64,000 nucleotides of DNA from Franzmannia pantelleriensis (GCF_900102875.1 NZ_FNGH01000003.1:124001-188000); one strand, 5' to 3'. Counted from the stretch's first letter, positions 24,766 to 33,506 are shown. The notes: generated from the letters alone by a model not told the origin. Made by a program: numbers and translations.

Positions 24766-27700
24766 TTATCCCCCTTTCACCGCCAGGTGCACCGGGGCGA
24801 GCAGACGCTCGGTCAGGTCGGCGAAGCCGCCGGCGTCGTGGCGGGCTTCATAGAGCGCGGTAAAGCTGGGCCAGCGGTGGGCCAGGTAGGGGTTACGATC
24901 CACGTCGCCAGCGTTGTAGTCGTCGCCTTCGTAGGTCTTGCGAGCGGCGTGCCAGGCGTCGCTGTCGCGCTCACTCTCCGGCGTTCCCAGCTTGCTGAGC
25001 CACACGAAGGCGGTGCCGATGGCCAGCGGTAGCGGTGCGTCCATGCCGGCCTGCCACGCCTTGATGATGTCGCGCAGCTGCTCCCGAGCCAGCGCCGGGT
25101 CGAGGGGCGGCAGCGTCACGTTTCCCGCCTTGGAGAGCAGCTGGGTGGTCATGGGCTCGCCCTCCAGGTGCCCGGCCAGATGGGCGACCCAGGGCCGCAG
25201 CAGGTGGTGCCAGTGGTACTTGCCCTTCTTGACCAGGCTGCTGCTGGAGAGCAGCAGGCGGCAGCGCTGGCCGTTGGCGTCGCGGCGCAGTTCGTCGAGC
25301 CAGTCCTCGAGGGGCGGGGCGCCGGGCAGGTTGAGGCGCACCGGCTCGGGCTCTGCAATGGCCTGGGGCCACTGCTCGAGGGCCGCCTCATAGGCCTCGA
25401 ACAGCTCCGGCATCGGCTCGATCAGCTGCTCGCGCATGCGTTCGCCGAAGGCGCCCATGGCCAGCACGCCCTGGCCCTGCAGGCGGTCGAGGGCGGCGAG
25501 CATGGCCGGCTCGCGGGGCTGGCCGGCGTCCACAGCGCGGCGCTGCTCCTGGATCAGCAGGTCCTGCAGCTGCCAGTTGGCGAGGCCGTCGAGGGTGAAG
25601 GGTTCGTGGTCGAGGCTGGTGAGGTCCTCCTGGTCGAGAAACACCTGCAGGCGGGTATTGAAGAAGGCTCTGGCCGGGTCGCGCAGGAAGTTGCCGAGTT
25701 GAGCCAGGGTCAGCGGCGCGTCCTGCTCGAAGGCAGAGAGAGCGGGCGTGCGCTGTTCGCGATCCGCGGTCGGCCTGGTGTGGTGCACCTCGTGCCACTC
25801 GTGGGCATAGCTGAACAGCCGCTGGTCGGCGACGCTGCGTTCGGCCTGCTGCGCCTCGCTGGGGAAGTAGCTGCGGCTGAACGGCTGCAGCGGGTGCTCG
25901 GTGGTGAGGGCGTCGAGCAGGTCGCTGTCGTCGCTAGTGCGCCAGCCGGCTTGAAGGTGATCGCGCAGCTGGCCGACCAGCACCGAGGGCGGCTTTTCGC
26001 TGTTGTCGACGATGCTGCGGCCCACCCAGCTGACGTAGAGCTGGTCGCGGGCCGAGAGCAGCGCCTCGAGGAACAGGTAGCGGTCGTCCTCGCGGCGTGA
26101 GCGGTCGCCGGGGCGGTAGTCGCCGTTCATCAGGTCGAAGTCCATCGGCGGGTGGCTGCGGGGGTAGTCGCCGTCGTTCATGCCCAGCAGGCACACGCGC
26201 TTGAAGGGGATGGCGCGCATCGGCATCAAGGTGGCGAAGTTGACCGCGCCGGCCATGAAGCGCTGGGAGAGGCTGTGCTCGTCGATCTGCGCCAGCCAGT
26301 GCTCGCGCACCACCGAGAGCGGCAGGTCGCGGGTCAGCCCGGCCTCCTCGGCGCTCTCCTGCCAGGTCTGCAGCGCCTGCTCGAGCTGCGCCAGCATCAG
26401 GCTGTCCTGGGCGTCGTCGCCGCTGAAGCTCTCCTCGAGCAGCTGGCGCAGGCGCTGTACCCAGCCGTTCACGTCGGTGGGCTCGCGCAGGGCGTGCCAC
26501 TGGCGCTCCAGGCGCTCCAGCAGGCTGGCCAGGGGGCCGGCCAACTGGGCGTCGAGGCCGCCGATGTCGTCGAACGGCTCGATGCCCTGCCAGGGGCCGG
26601 TGGCCGCCTCACCCACGGCGTAGCCGAGCAGCAGCCGGCGCAGGCCGAAGGCCCAGGTGTTCTGCTCCATGCCGCCGGGCAGGTCGAGGCTGGCGCGCTG
26701 CTGGCCGTGCAGGCCCCAGCGGATGCCGGCGCCTTCGATCCAGCGGCGCAAGGTCGGCAGGTCGTCTTCGTCGATGCCGAAGCGGGCGCGCAGCGCCGGC
26801 ACGTCGATCAGGTCGAGCAGCTCGCTCACCGAGAGGCGCAGCTCCGGCAGGCGCAGCAGGGTTTCCAGGGCGATCAGCAGCGGCAGGCGGTGGCGGCTGC
26901 CCTGGTCGGAGAGGGTGTAGGGAATGTGCCGCGGGTCCTCCGGGGCGCTGTGGCCCCGCGCATATTGCCCAAACACGGCCTGCACATGCGGCGCGTAGTG
27001 GTCGATGTCCGGCACCATCACGATGATGTCCCGCGGGCGCAGCTGCGGGTCGGCGCTGAAGGCGGCCAGCAGCTGGTCGTGGAGGATCTCCACTTCACGC
27101 TGGGGGCTGTGGGCGACATGAAAGACGATCGAGTCATCGGCCTGGGCGTCGACCGCCGGCCAGGCCTCGCGGGTCTCGTGCAGCGGGCGCAGCTCGCGGA
27201 TGTCGTCCTGCAGTTGGTTGAGCAGGCGCGCCTGACCGCGGCTATTGACGAAGGGTTCGAACAGGTCGATGCGCAGCGCGTTGGCGGCGAACAGGCCAGC
27301 GTACTGCTGGCTGTCGTCGTGCTCGTCGAGCAGGCGCAGGTAGTCGCGGCCCTGCTTGCCCCAGGCGGCCAGCAGCGGCTGGGCGTGGAGGTGCAGGCTC
27401 TCCGCGCCGTCACCATTAGCGTCAGCGTCGCCCAGGCCGAGCACGTCGAGGCGCGCCGGCATGCCCGGCTTGCGCTGCTGGCGGTAGCGCTGGGCACGGA
27501 GCAGGTCCTTGTGCTCGATGATATCCGCCCAGTAGTGCTGGCAGGGGTTGTGCACGCACAGCACCACCTGACAGCAGCGGGCGATGGCGGCCAGTGCCTC
27601 CAGCGCCTGCTGGGGCAGCGAGGAGATACCGAACACCATCACCCGGCGCGGCAGGCCGGGCGGCCGGTCGTTGGCGTCGAGCCGGGCCGCGGCGTCGATG

Positions 27701-28371
27701 AAACGGCGGTGCACCATGGCGCGGCTGGAGGCGATGCCCTCGTCGCCCACGTCTTCGATCAGCGCGCGCCACAGGGCCGGTTGCCAGCGCTGGGTGTCGG
27801 GAAGCGTCTGGGCGTGGCCGCGGGGGGCGATCAGCACGTCGTCGCCGCGGCCCCAGGCGTCGAGCCAGTCGGCACGGTAGACCTGGTACTGGTCGAACAG
27901 GTCGGCCAGGCGCTCGGCGAGCTGATAGTGCTTGCGAAGGTCGTCGTCGTGGGCGAGGAACTGGCGCAGCGGGGCGAAGGCGTCGCGCTCCATCAGCGCC
28001 GGCAGCAGGCGCAGCAGCCGCCACAGCAGGTGGGACTTGTCGAAGGGCGAGGTGGCCGGCACCGCGTGGGGATCCTGTTCCACGTGGTTGAGCACCGCGC
28101 GATAGGCCTGCCACAGGAAGCGTGCCGGCAGGGTGATATCCAGCGCCGCGGCAATGCCCGAGCCGCCGGTGCCGTCGTCGCGCTCGTCGGCGGCCAGCGC
28201 CAGCTTGAGCCACTGGCTGATGCCGTTGCTCTGCACCAGGATCGTCTCGTTCTCCAGCGGGCCGAGGGGGTGGCGCTTCATCCACTCCACCGCCACGCCG
28301 CGCAGGTCCTCCAGGCGATTGCCATGGATGACCATGAAGCCGGGAGTGAGGGGCGTGGTGGCGAACGGCAT
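24766..28371 (-). CDS. recC: Exodeoxyribonuclease V gamma subunit RecC
   Basis: Chi-recognising, DNA-splitting subunit of RecBCD, 1201 residues. The start (TTPLTPGFMVIHGNRLEDLR, then ILVQSNGISQWLKLALA), MVFGISSLPQQALEALAAIA near 285, and RVCLLGMNDGDYPRSHPPMD near 735 are typical of RecC, whose helicase-like folds have lost the ATP sites. ATG 28371 is chosen because AGGA lies upstream and the earlier in-frame ATG lacks a site. The gene is upstream of recB and recD on the same strand but split from them by about 1.1 kb holding higBA and a transporter relic. Confidence 0.95.
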   Translation of the reverse strand: MPFATTPLTPGFMVIHGNRLEDLRGVAVEWMKRHPLGPLENETILVQSNGISQWLKLALAADERDDGTGGSGIAAALDITLPARFLWQAYRAVLNHVEQDPHAVPATSPFDKSHLLWRLLRLLPALMERDAFAPLRQFLAHDDDLRKHYQLAERLADLFDQYQVYRADWLDAWGRGDDVLIAPRGHAQTLPDTQRWQPALWRALIEDVGDEGIASSRAMVHRRFIDAAARLDANDRPPGLPRRVMVFGISSLPQQALEALAAIARCCQVVLCVHNPCQHYWADIIEHKDLLRAQRYRQQRKPGMPARLDVLGLGDADANGDGAESLHLHAQPLLAAWGKQGRDYLRLLDEHDDSQQYAGLFAANALRIDLFEPFVNSRGQARLLNQLQDDIRELRPLHETREAWPAVDAQADDSIVFHVAHSPQREVEILHDQLLAAFSADPQLRPRDIIVMVPDIDHYAPHVQAVFGQYARGHSAPEDPRHIPYTLSDQGSRHRLPLLIALETLLRLPELRLSVSELLDLIDVPALRARFGIDEDDLPTLRRWIEGAGIRWGLHGQQRASLDLPGGMEQNTWAFGLRRLLLGYAVGEAATGPWQGIEPFDDIGGLDAQLAGPLASLLERLERQWHALREPTDVNGWVQRLRQLLEESFSGDDAQDSLMLAQLEQALQTWQESAEEAGLTRDLPLSVVREHWLAQIDEHSLSQRFMAGAVNFATLMPMRAIPFKRVCLLGMNDGDYPRSHPPMDFDLMNGDYRPGDRSRREDDRYLFLEALLSARDQLYVSWVGRSIVDNSEKPPSVLVGQLRDHLQAGWRTSDDSDLLDALTTEHPLQPFSRSYFPSEAQQAERSVADQRLFSYAHEWHEVHHTRPTADREQRTPALSAFEQDAPLTLAQLGNFLRDPARAFFNTRLQVFLDQEDLTSLDHEPFTLDGLANWQLQDLLIQEQRRAVDAGQPREPAMLAALDRLQGQGVLAMGAFGERMREQLIEPMPELFEAYEAALEQWPQAIAEPEPVRLNLPGAPPLEDWLDELRRDANGQRCRLLLSSSSLVKKGKYHWHHLLRPWVAHLAGHLEGEPMTTQLLSKAGNVTLPPLDPALAREQLRDIIKAWQAGMDAPLPLAIGTAFVWLSKLGTPESERDSDAWHAARKTYEGDDYNAGDVDRNPYLAHRWPSFTALYEARHDAGGFADLTERLLAPVHLAVKGG

Positions 28372-28498
28372 GGTGGTGACTTCCTGCGGGGGCAAGGCCT
28401 CATGGTGCCGCAAATCAGTAGGCGGTGAAATGCCGATGAGTCGCCCGAATGCCTTGGTAGGCCATGCCGATATGATGCTGCAGTGTATCGTGTGATAA

Positions 28499-28523
28499 AC
28501 GGGCCACCCATTGGGTGGCCCGT
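28499..28523. terminator. Stem-loop after the small exported protein gene
   Basis: ACGGGCCACCC and GGGTGGCCCGT form a perfect 11-bp stem with a three-base loop. It lies 53 bases beyond the stop of the gene at 28576-28944. The same stem recurs after the paralogous gene at 46.8 kb. Confidence 0.7.
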
Positions 28524-28575
28524 GTTACGAGGATTGCGCGTTGCTAGAACGCCTTGACGCTAGGCCATGCCGCTA

Positions 28576-28944
28576 CTAGCCACTGGTACCGGTTCTGAGT
28601 TGCAGATCCTCGGCGAGGGTGCTGTTATCGCTACTGGTGGAATACTCGCTATTATCCGCCGAGCCGACGAACTCAATATTGTGGCGATGCAGGCCTTCAC
28701 GGGTGCCGCCAATCATCGGGTTGCCCACCTTGGATGGGAGGTGATCATTTGACGCGGCGCGATGCATGGCGTCTTGATCCTTTTCCACCTGAACGAAACG
28801 GAACCCCTCTCGGGTACCGCCCTCGGCTGGGCTGCCAATCTCGACGCGTGTGTGGGTTCCTTCAACCGCAGCAGCTTGGGCCACCAGGCCCAGGGTAAGC
28901 ATGCTGGCAGCAATGGTTTGGGCGATGATAGTGGTGTATTTCAT
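28576..28944 (-). CDS. Small exported protein with two GGTREG motifs (paralogue A)
   Basis: Predicted periplasmic or secreted protein of 122 residues, family not recognised. A signal peptide (MKYTTIIAQTI, hydrophobic core, then LVAQAAA) is followed by two copies of a motif of the form VG(S/N)P-x-x-GGTREG-x-(H/R), at residues 35-49 and 72-86. The tail is rich in Ser, Thr and Asp. GAGAGG precedes the ATG. A paralogue with the same signal peptide and motif spacing lies at 46890-47261, and each is followed by the same terminator stem. GGTxEG repeats could bind a ligand or metal, but this is speculation. Confidence 0.7.
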   Translation of the reverse strand: MKYTTIIAQTIAASMLTLGLVAQAAAVEGTHTRVEIGSPAEGGTREGFRFVQVEKDQDAMHRAASNDHLPSKVGNPMIGGTREGLHRHNIEFVGSADNSEYSTSSDNSTLAEDLQLRTGTSG

Positions 28945-29237
28945 GATGTTTACCTCTCTTCTTTAGATGATATCGCCATGTCGCTTAATCCAAGTCCTGC
29001 GACATGTCGGCCGTTAAAACCGCTTGTCACTTCCATGTACGGCCGGTCGAGAGGCGTAGATGCAGTTTCGTGAGATTTTTTTCTTGGGCCGTTGACGCGT
29101 CTGATATCAGTCGCTGGCTAGCCAGTGATGTTGTGGCGCGCGGTGCCATGTGTGTCCCGGTCGAACGCGTCCAGCAGCCAACGCCCAACTTCCTGGTGGG
29201 CGGCATGGCGCTGCTGCTGTGGTGACCCGCTGAGGGG
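28945..29237. other. Intergenic region without a recognised feature
   Basis: The 293 bases hold the upstream region of paralogue A (ribosome site at its edge) and no frame with family similarity. Confidence 0.5.
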
Positions 29238-29753
29238 TCAGATCAGGGCGAGGGGCACCTCGCCTGCCTCGTGGGCGAGCAGCCACTGCTTGCGGCCAAG
29301 GCCGCCAGCGTAGCCGGTCAGCCGCCCGTCGCTGCCGATCACCCGGTGGCAGGGCACCACGATGGCGATGGGGTTCTTGCCGTTGGCCGCTCCCACGGCG
29401 CGCTGGCCGCCCTTGCAGCGCAGCTGTTCGGCGATCTCGGCTTAGCAGCGAGTCTCGCCGAAGGGGATGCTGGCCAGTGCCTCCCAGACGCGGCGTTGGA
29501 AGTCGGTGCCCTGCGGTGCCAGTGGCAGGTCGAAGTCGCGACGAGCGCCTGTGAAGTACGCCTCGAGCTGCTCCTTGGCCCGCGCGGTCAGCTCGCCCGG
29601 TCGGGGCGCATCGTCCTCGCTGGCGACGAACGCGACCTCGGTGAGGCCATCGTGATTGGCGCGGAGGAGGATCAGGCCCAGGGCATCGGCACAGGGAGGG
29701 TGGTAGTAATCCACCATGAAGCCGGGAGTCAGGGAAGCGTCGGCAAGCGGCAT
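29238..29753 (-). pseudogene. ogt: Methylated-DNA-cysteine methyltransferase gene with internal stop
   Basis: The frame encodes an Ogt/MGMT repair protein that would transfer the methyl group of O6-methylguanine to a cysteine. It begins MPLADASLTPGFMVDYYHP (AGAGG six bases upstream) and runs to SIPFGETRC, where a TAA at 29442-29444 replaces the expected tyrosine codon. The same frame then continues [32 protein letters not shown] (catalytic Cys) and [13 protein letters not shown] to a normal stop at 29238. Everything else is intact, so a single base change explains the break. The 105-residue product lacks the active site. Confidence 0.85.
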
Positions 29754-29910
29754 GGGCATCCTCTGCAAATGGCGGGCAGTTGTCCCTGGATGTTGCATGA
29801 GCAACGCCGGCAGGTCCACGGTGTCGTCATGATGCTTTTTTGATAATGCGTCTCGTTTGTTTCATGATGTATCGCTAACCATGTCATCGCAACGTGATGC
29901 TGCCTGTCCT

Positions 29911-30417
29911 ATGCCCACTTCACCACGCTCGCTGCTAAAGATGTTTCTCGGGGAACGCCCGCGACTGGTCCAGCGGATCAACCGTCTCGTCGACAACGAG
30001 GCCGAAGCCGAAGATCTGGCTCAGGATACCTTCGTCAAGCTATGGCATCGCCAGCCGAGGGCAGATGATTCCGTAGGGCTGCTCTATCGTACCGCGCACA
30101 ATCTGGCCCTCGATCATCTGCGTGCCCAGAAGGTACGCCAGCGTCACCAGGAGGGGGCTCAGGCAGAGGAGCAGGATGACGCGCATCCTAGTCCCGAGGC
30201 GATTGCCGCCACGTTGGAACGCTGGGGTGGCCTGACGGCGGAGTTGGACGCACTGCCGGCGCGTACGCGGCGTATTTTCCTGCTCAACCGCATCGAGGGC
30301 GAGACCTATGCCGCCATTGCCGAGCGGTTGGGGGTGTCGGTGAGCACCGTGGAGAAGGAGATGATGCGAGCGATGCGGGTATGTCGCCAGTGGCAACGTC
30401 GGCATGACGAGGAATGA
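29911..30417 (+). CDS. hasI: ECF sigma factor of the FecI/HasI type
   Basis: RNA polymerase sigma factor that should direct transcription of the haem uptake genes. Region 2 shows LVDNEAEAEDLAQDTFVKLW, then LLYRTAHNLALDHLRAQKV; region 4 shows LPARTRRIFLLNRIEG, then YAAIAERLGVSVSTVEKEMM. ATG 29911 fits family length best; in-frame ATGs at 29857 and 29881 are also possible and none has a strong ribosome site. A weak Fur-like GATAATG lies at 29842. It is followed by a FecR-type anti-sigma gene and haem oxygenase on the same strand, which marks it as the has-locus regulator. Confidence 0.85.
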   Translation: MPTSPRSLLKMFLGERPRLVQRINRLVDNEAEAEDLAQDTFVKLWHRQPRADDSVGLLYRTAHNLALDHLRAQKVRQRHQEGAQAEEQDDAHPSPEAIAATLERWGGLTAELDALPARTRRIFLLNRIEGETYAAIAERLGVSVSTVEKEMMRAMRVCRQWQRRHDEE

Positions 30418-30485
30418 GGGAGTTTGGCAACTGACGCGTTATTAGAAAAGACAACCACAAGTGCCGAAACAGTGATGAGCGTGCG

Positions 30486-31502
30486 ATGAGGAGATGTTCC
30501 AAGGTGGCGTTACCTTCACAGGAGACGCTCGACGATGAAGCCATGGCCTGGTTTCTGCGCCTGAGAGACCCCTCTGCCAACGAGGCGGATCGGCGTGATT
30601 TCGAGGCGTGGCTGGCGCGGAGCGAGCGTCATGCCGAGGCCTACGCAGAGGCGGAGCGACTCTGGCAAGCGGTGGAAGCGCCGGCCAAATTACTCGCCGA
30701 GCGCGAAGCGAGTGCCCGCCCGGCCTCGTCGCACCAATCCTGGCCGTCGGCCGCGGCAGCATGCCTGCTGCTGACGCTACTGCTCGGCTTCGGCGCCTGG
30801 CGCGATCCCGGTCTGTTCGACAGGTGGATGGCAGACTTGGCCACGGCGCCGGGGCATAGCCAGCAGGTGACGCTGGAAGATGGCACCCGGCTGTTTCTCG
30901 ATGCCGATAGCGCCGTGGATATCGAGATGACGGATGGCGGACGGCAGCTGACGCTGCGCCGAGGCCGGCTGTGGGTGGATGTGACCCATGAGCCGACGCG
31001 CTCCTTCTCGGTATTGGCCGGCGAGGCGAGAACCGAGGTATTGGGCACGCGCTTTGCCGTAGAGCGTCGCGCCGGTGATGTCCGTGTCACCGTGGAGGAG
31101 GGGCGTGTCGCCGTCTCCCATGGCCAGGGTGGCGGCAGCGCCGAGCAGGAGGTGCTGGGTGCCGACCAGATGATCGAGCTCCAGCGTGGCGCAGCCCTTG
31201 GGGTGCCCAGCGAGATCGATGCCAGGGGCCGGCTAGCCTGGGCCCGCGGCCAGCTGCTGTTAGACCAGACCGCACTCGACGAGGTGGCCGTGCAGCTCGA
31301 GCGCATGCTGCCGGGGCGTGTGGTGGTCAGCGGCGATGAGGCGGGGGCCTATCGGCTTTCCGGTAGCTTTCCCGCCCATGATCCCGACGCCATTCTCGAT
31401 GCCCTGGAAACCAGCCTGGGGATAACCGTCAGGCGGCTGCCAGGCGTTACCTGGCTGGCGTCGCCAGCGCATCCTACCCAGCAAACTGTCCCTTCCCTAT
31501 GA
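30486..31502 (+). CDS. hasS: FecR/HasS-type anti-sigma factor
   Basis: Inner-membrane regulator of 338 residues that holds the sigma factor until the outer-membrane receptor signals haem-HasA binding. The N-terminal FecR_N part (EAMAWFLRLRDPSANEADRR, then FEAWLARSERHAEAYAEAE) is cytoplasmic. One membrane helix (AAAACLLLTLLLGFGAW) follows near residue 85-101. The periplasmic FecR domain has the typical VTLEDGTRLFLDADSAVDI and FSVLAGEARTEVLGTRFAV. The C-terminal end carries a secretin/TonB short-N-like region (QTALDEVAVQLERMLPGRVV). It lies 68 bases after hasI and 10 bases before hemO. Confidence 0.85.
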   Translation: MRRCSKVALPSQETLDDEAMAWFLRLRDPSANEADRRDFEAWLARSERHAEAYAEAERLWQAVEAPAKLLAEREASARPASSHQSWPSAAAACLLLTLLLGFGAWRDPGLFDRWMADLATAPGHSQQVTLEDGTRLFLDADSAVDIEMTDGGRQLTLRRGRLWVDVTHEPTRSFSVLAGEARTEVLGTRFAVERRAGDVRVTVEEGRVAVSHGQGGGSAEQEVLGADQMIELQRGAALGVPSEIDARGRLAWARGQLLLDQTALDEVAVQLERMLPGRVVVSGDEAGAYRLSGSFPAHDPDAILDALETSLGITVRRLPGVTWLASPAHPTQQTVPSL

Positions 31503-31512
31503 CGAGGCCCTC

Positions 31513-32121
31513 ATGGAAACCGTAACCCCGCCAGAGCAGACCACCGTTCAGCCACTCAGCAAGCGCCTCAAGCATGCCACCCGAGAGCAGCATGAGCGGG
31601 TCGATCACGCGATCATGACGCTGCGCCCTTTTGACGACCTGGAAGGCTATGCGCGCTTCTTGCGGGTGCAATATGGCTTTCAACAGCGCTGCCTGCCCTG
31701 CTATCGCCATCCGCAGCTGGCCGACTGGATCGCCGACCTGGGCCCGCGCTGCCGATACGCCGCCGTGGTACGCGACTGCCAGGACTTTAACGTCGACGCC
31801 GAACGGCAGGCAAAGGCCAAGCCGTTGGCAGCGCCGACAAGTGAGGCGGCGTCCTATCTGCTGGGTTGGCTGTATGTGAACGAGGGCTCCAATCTGGGGG
31901 CGGCCTTTCTGTTCAAACGCGCCGCCGCGTTAGGGCTGACTGCCAATTACGGGGCGCGCCACCTGGCGCCCAGTGACGATGGCCGCGGCCTGCACTGGCG
32001 CAACTTTACCCAGCAGCTGGATGCGATAGCGCTAAGCGAGGCAGACATCGCCCAGGCGATCGCCGGGGCCAAGGAGGCTTTCGCCTATGTCGAAACGCAG
32101 GCACGTTCGCTGGCGCGTTGA
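31513..32121 (+). CDS. hemO: Biliverdin-producing haem oxygenase
   Basis: Cytoplasmic haem oxygenase of 202 residues that opens haem to biliverdin, CO and Fe2+. LSKRLKHATREQHERVD near residue 16 holds the proximal haem histidine, and LGWLYVNEGSNLGAAFLFKR near 117 is the conserved distal helix with the glycine kink. A GAGG site lies five bases before the ATG. It sits 10 bases after the anti-sigma gene and so probably belongs to the hasI-hasS transcript, linking regulation of haem capture with haem breakdown. The divergent-looking VapBC and Nudix genes then separate it from hasR. Confidence 0.85.
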   Translation: METVTPPEQTTVQPLSKRLKHATREQHERVDHAIMTLRPFDDLEGYARFLRVQYGFQQRCLPCYRHPQLADWIADLGPRCRYAAVVRDCQDFNVDAERQAKAKPLAAPTSEAASYLLGWLYVNEGSNLGAAFLFKRAAALGLTANYGARHLAPSDDGRGLHWRNFTQQLDAIALSEADIAQAIAGAKEAFAYVETQARSLAR

Positions 32122-32155
32122 GATGCCGCCGATCGGCGGTCGCTGGCTGGCGCGG

Positions 32156-32575
32156 TTAGTGCCCATCCGGTGGATCAGAATGCCAATTGATGATGTTCAA
32201 TTCTGGAACGCGCGAGAACTCTTTCACATTGCGAGTTACCAGTGGCGCACGATGATGCAGTGCGGTGGCAGCGATCAAGGTGTCCATTGGCCCTATGGGC
32301 TTGCCTTGACGTTCAAGACTGACTCGCAGGCTCGCGGCCACGTCGGCGCATCCATCGTCGAAAGGCAGTTTCCATACCGATTGCAACAAGGTGTCCAGTG
32401 CTTGCAAACGAGGGCACGACGCTTCGTCGGGCAATCGGTTTAAGCCGTACTTCAGTTCGTATACGACAATGGCCGGAACAGCCAAGTCGGAGGGTTTGAG
32501 CGCCAGCATGCGTGTCACGACCTGCGGGTCGCCCCGGAAGTAGTAACTAATGGTGTTGCTATCGAGCACTAGCAT
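32156..32575 (-). CDS. vapC: VapC-type PIN-domain toxin
   Basis: PIN-domain ribonuclease of 139 residues. The acidic residues of the active site are visible in MLVLDSNTISYYFRGD (Asp5), VYELKYGLNRL (Glu) and IGPMDTLIAATALHHRAPLV, followed by TRNVKEFSRVPEL. It degrades RNA unless bound by its antitoxin. The ATG at 32575 overlaps the antitoxin stop (TGATG), so the pair is coupled. Family placement is firm; the target RNA is not known. Confidence 0.9.
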   Translation of the reverse strand: MLVLDSNTISYYFRGDPQVVTRMLALKPSDLAVPAIVVYELKYGLNRLPDEASCPRLQALDTLLQSVWKLPFDDGCADVAASLRVSLERQGKPIGPMDTLIAATALHHRAPLVTRNVKEFSRVPELNIINWHSDPPDGH

Positions 32576-32808
32576 CAAAACCCTATTCTTTGCACGTCGT
32601 TTGCTGGGTCCTGGGCGGGTGCGTCTTCACGCAGGGGAAAGTCAGGGAACTTGCCGGCCAGCGCTCGGCAGGAGTCCGGCCATTGATCATGGGCATGACG
32701 ACGGATTAACTCCGCTACCCAGCGGCTTTTCGACTGACCCGAGGCCTTGGCCTGTGCATTGACCATCGCTTCCGTGTCTGCATCGAGATATAGCGTGATC
32801 TGCGGCAT
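32575..32808 (-). CDS. vapB: VapB-type antitoxin with ribbon-helix-helix-like N-terminus
   Basis: Antitoxin of 77 residues. MPQITLYLDADTEAMVNAQA, then ASGQSKSRWVAELIRRH is a ribbon-helix-helix DNA-binding region, and the acidic C-terminal tail would wrap the VapC toxin. ATG 32808 has GGGAG seven bases upstream; a longer frame from 32859 starts inside the promoter. Its stop overlaps the vapC start. Confidence 0.85.
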   Translation of the reverse strand: MPQITLYLDADTEAMVNAQAKASGQSKSRWVAELIRRHAHDQWPDSCRALAGKFPDFPLREDAPAQDPANDVQRIGF

Positions 32809-32846
32809 GGTTTTTCTCCCACTGAAGGGCAGGCAACTCTTCGAAA

Positions 32847-32875
32847 AGTATATGCCCACTTATACTGTTGGGCAA
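32847..32875 (-). promoter_or_regulatory. Promoter of vapBC
   Basis: Read on the minus strand, TTGCCC (32875-32870) and TATACT (32852-32847) are separated by 17 bases, with ATG 39 bases downstream. TGCCC/GGGCA elements inside could be the VapB operator. Confidence 0.55.
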
Positions 32876-32913
32876 TTGCCCGGAGGCATCCCTCTATCGT
32901 CGGAGCCAACCTG

Positions 32914-33330
32914 CTAACGGCGGGGAGCCAAGCCCGCAGCGCGTAGGTGATCGAGCAGTGCTGCGACCAGCGGCATGCTGCTTATCTGATCGGCAGGCAC
33001 CCAGCGCACCTCGGCGGCGTCATCGCCGGCTTGCAGCACACCGCCGATGGGGCTAGCGGCGAAGTCATGCAGTTCGTAAACGATGTCGTCATCCCAGGCC
33101 AGCTGTGCCGTCCAGAGCCGCTGGCCAACCTCGACGCGCAACCCCGTCTCCTCGAACGCCTCGCGAGCGGCGGCGTCACGCAAACTCTCTCCTGGATCGA
33201 CCTTGCCACCGGGCACCGACCATAAGCCCGCTTCGGGCGGGTTAAGGCGTTTCACCATCAGGATGGCGCCATCCTCGCGCTGAATGACCGCGCAAGCGGC
33301 TTGTATCGTTCTCGGCACACTGCCCTCCAT
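32914..33330 (-). CDS. Nudix hydrolase
   Basis: Nucleoside-diphosphate-type hydrolase of 138 residues. The Nudix box is complete: GGKVDPGESLRDAAAREAFE followed by ETGL, which places the metal-binding glutamates. The overall form (AACAVIQREDGAILMVKRLN, then GLWSVPGGKVDPGE) resembles MutT/ADP-ribose-type enzymes, but substrate cannot be told. ATG 33330 is taken over the GTG at 33345; neither has a strong ribosome site. It lies on the minus strand between vapBC and hasR. Confidence 0.85.
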   Translation of the reverse strand: MEGSVPRTIQAACAVIQREDGAILMVKRLNPPEAGLWSVPGGKVDPGESLRDAAAREAFEETGLRVEVGQRLWTAQLAWDDDIVYELHDFAASPIGGVLQAGDDAAEVRWVPADQISSMPLVAALLDHLRAAGLAPRR

Positions 33331-33453
33331 CGATGCTCGAGCCACCCCGAGCCAAACTTACCCCTAGCGTAACGCCGACGCGCTCCCCGCTGCGCCACTA
33401 TTTCAGCCCATGTTGCGAGAATCGTTGAGGAACCTCCCTGCCTTGGACGTTAT

Positions 33454-33478
33454 TTGAATGAGAAGCACAATCATTCAA
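33454..33478. promoter_or_regulatory. Inverted repeat upstream of hasR, possible Fur site
   Basis: TTGAATGA (33454-33461) and TCATTCAA (33471-33478) are perfect inverted arms with nine bases between them, 29 bases before the hasR ATG. The arms resemble the outer parts of Fur boxes, and iron control of hasR is expected. A site for another regulator is equally possible. Confidence 0.45.
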
Positions 33479-33506
33479 TAAATTACAGTGCGGAGGGGGA
33501 ATTCAC

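Noticed and set aside
26152-28428. 758-codon plus-strand open frame
   Set aside because: It is the antisense shadow of recC. Composition is low-complexity (Val, Ala, Gly, Gln) and there is no family motif; high GC keeps the frame open.
29004-29225. 73-codon plus-strand frame between the exported protein gene and ogt
   Set aside because: No ribosome site, no family similarity, and composition like shadow frames.
29842-29860. Fur box before hasI
   Set aside because: Only the left arm GATAATG fits; the right arm does not, so I mention it under hasI but do not list it.
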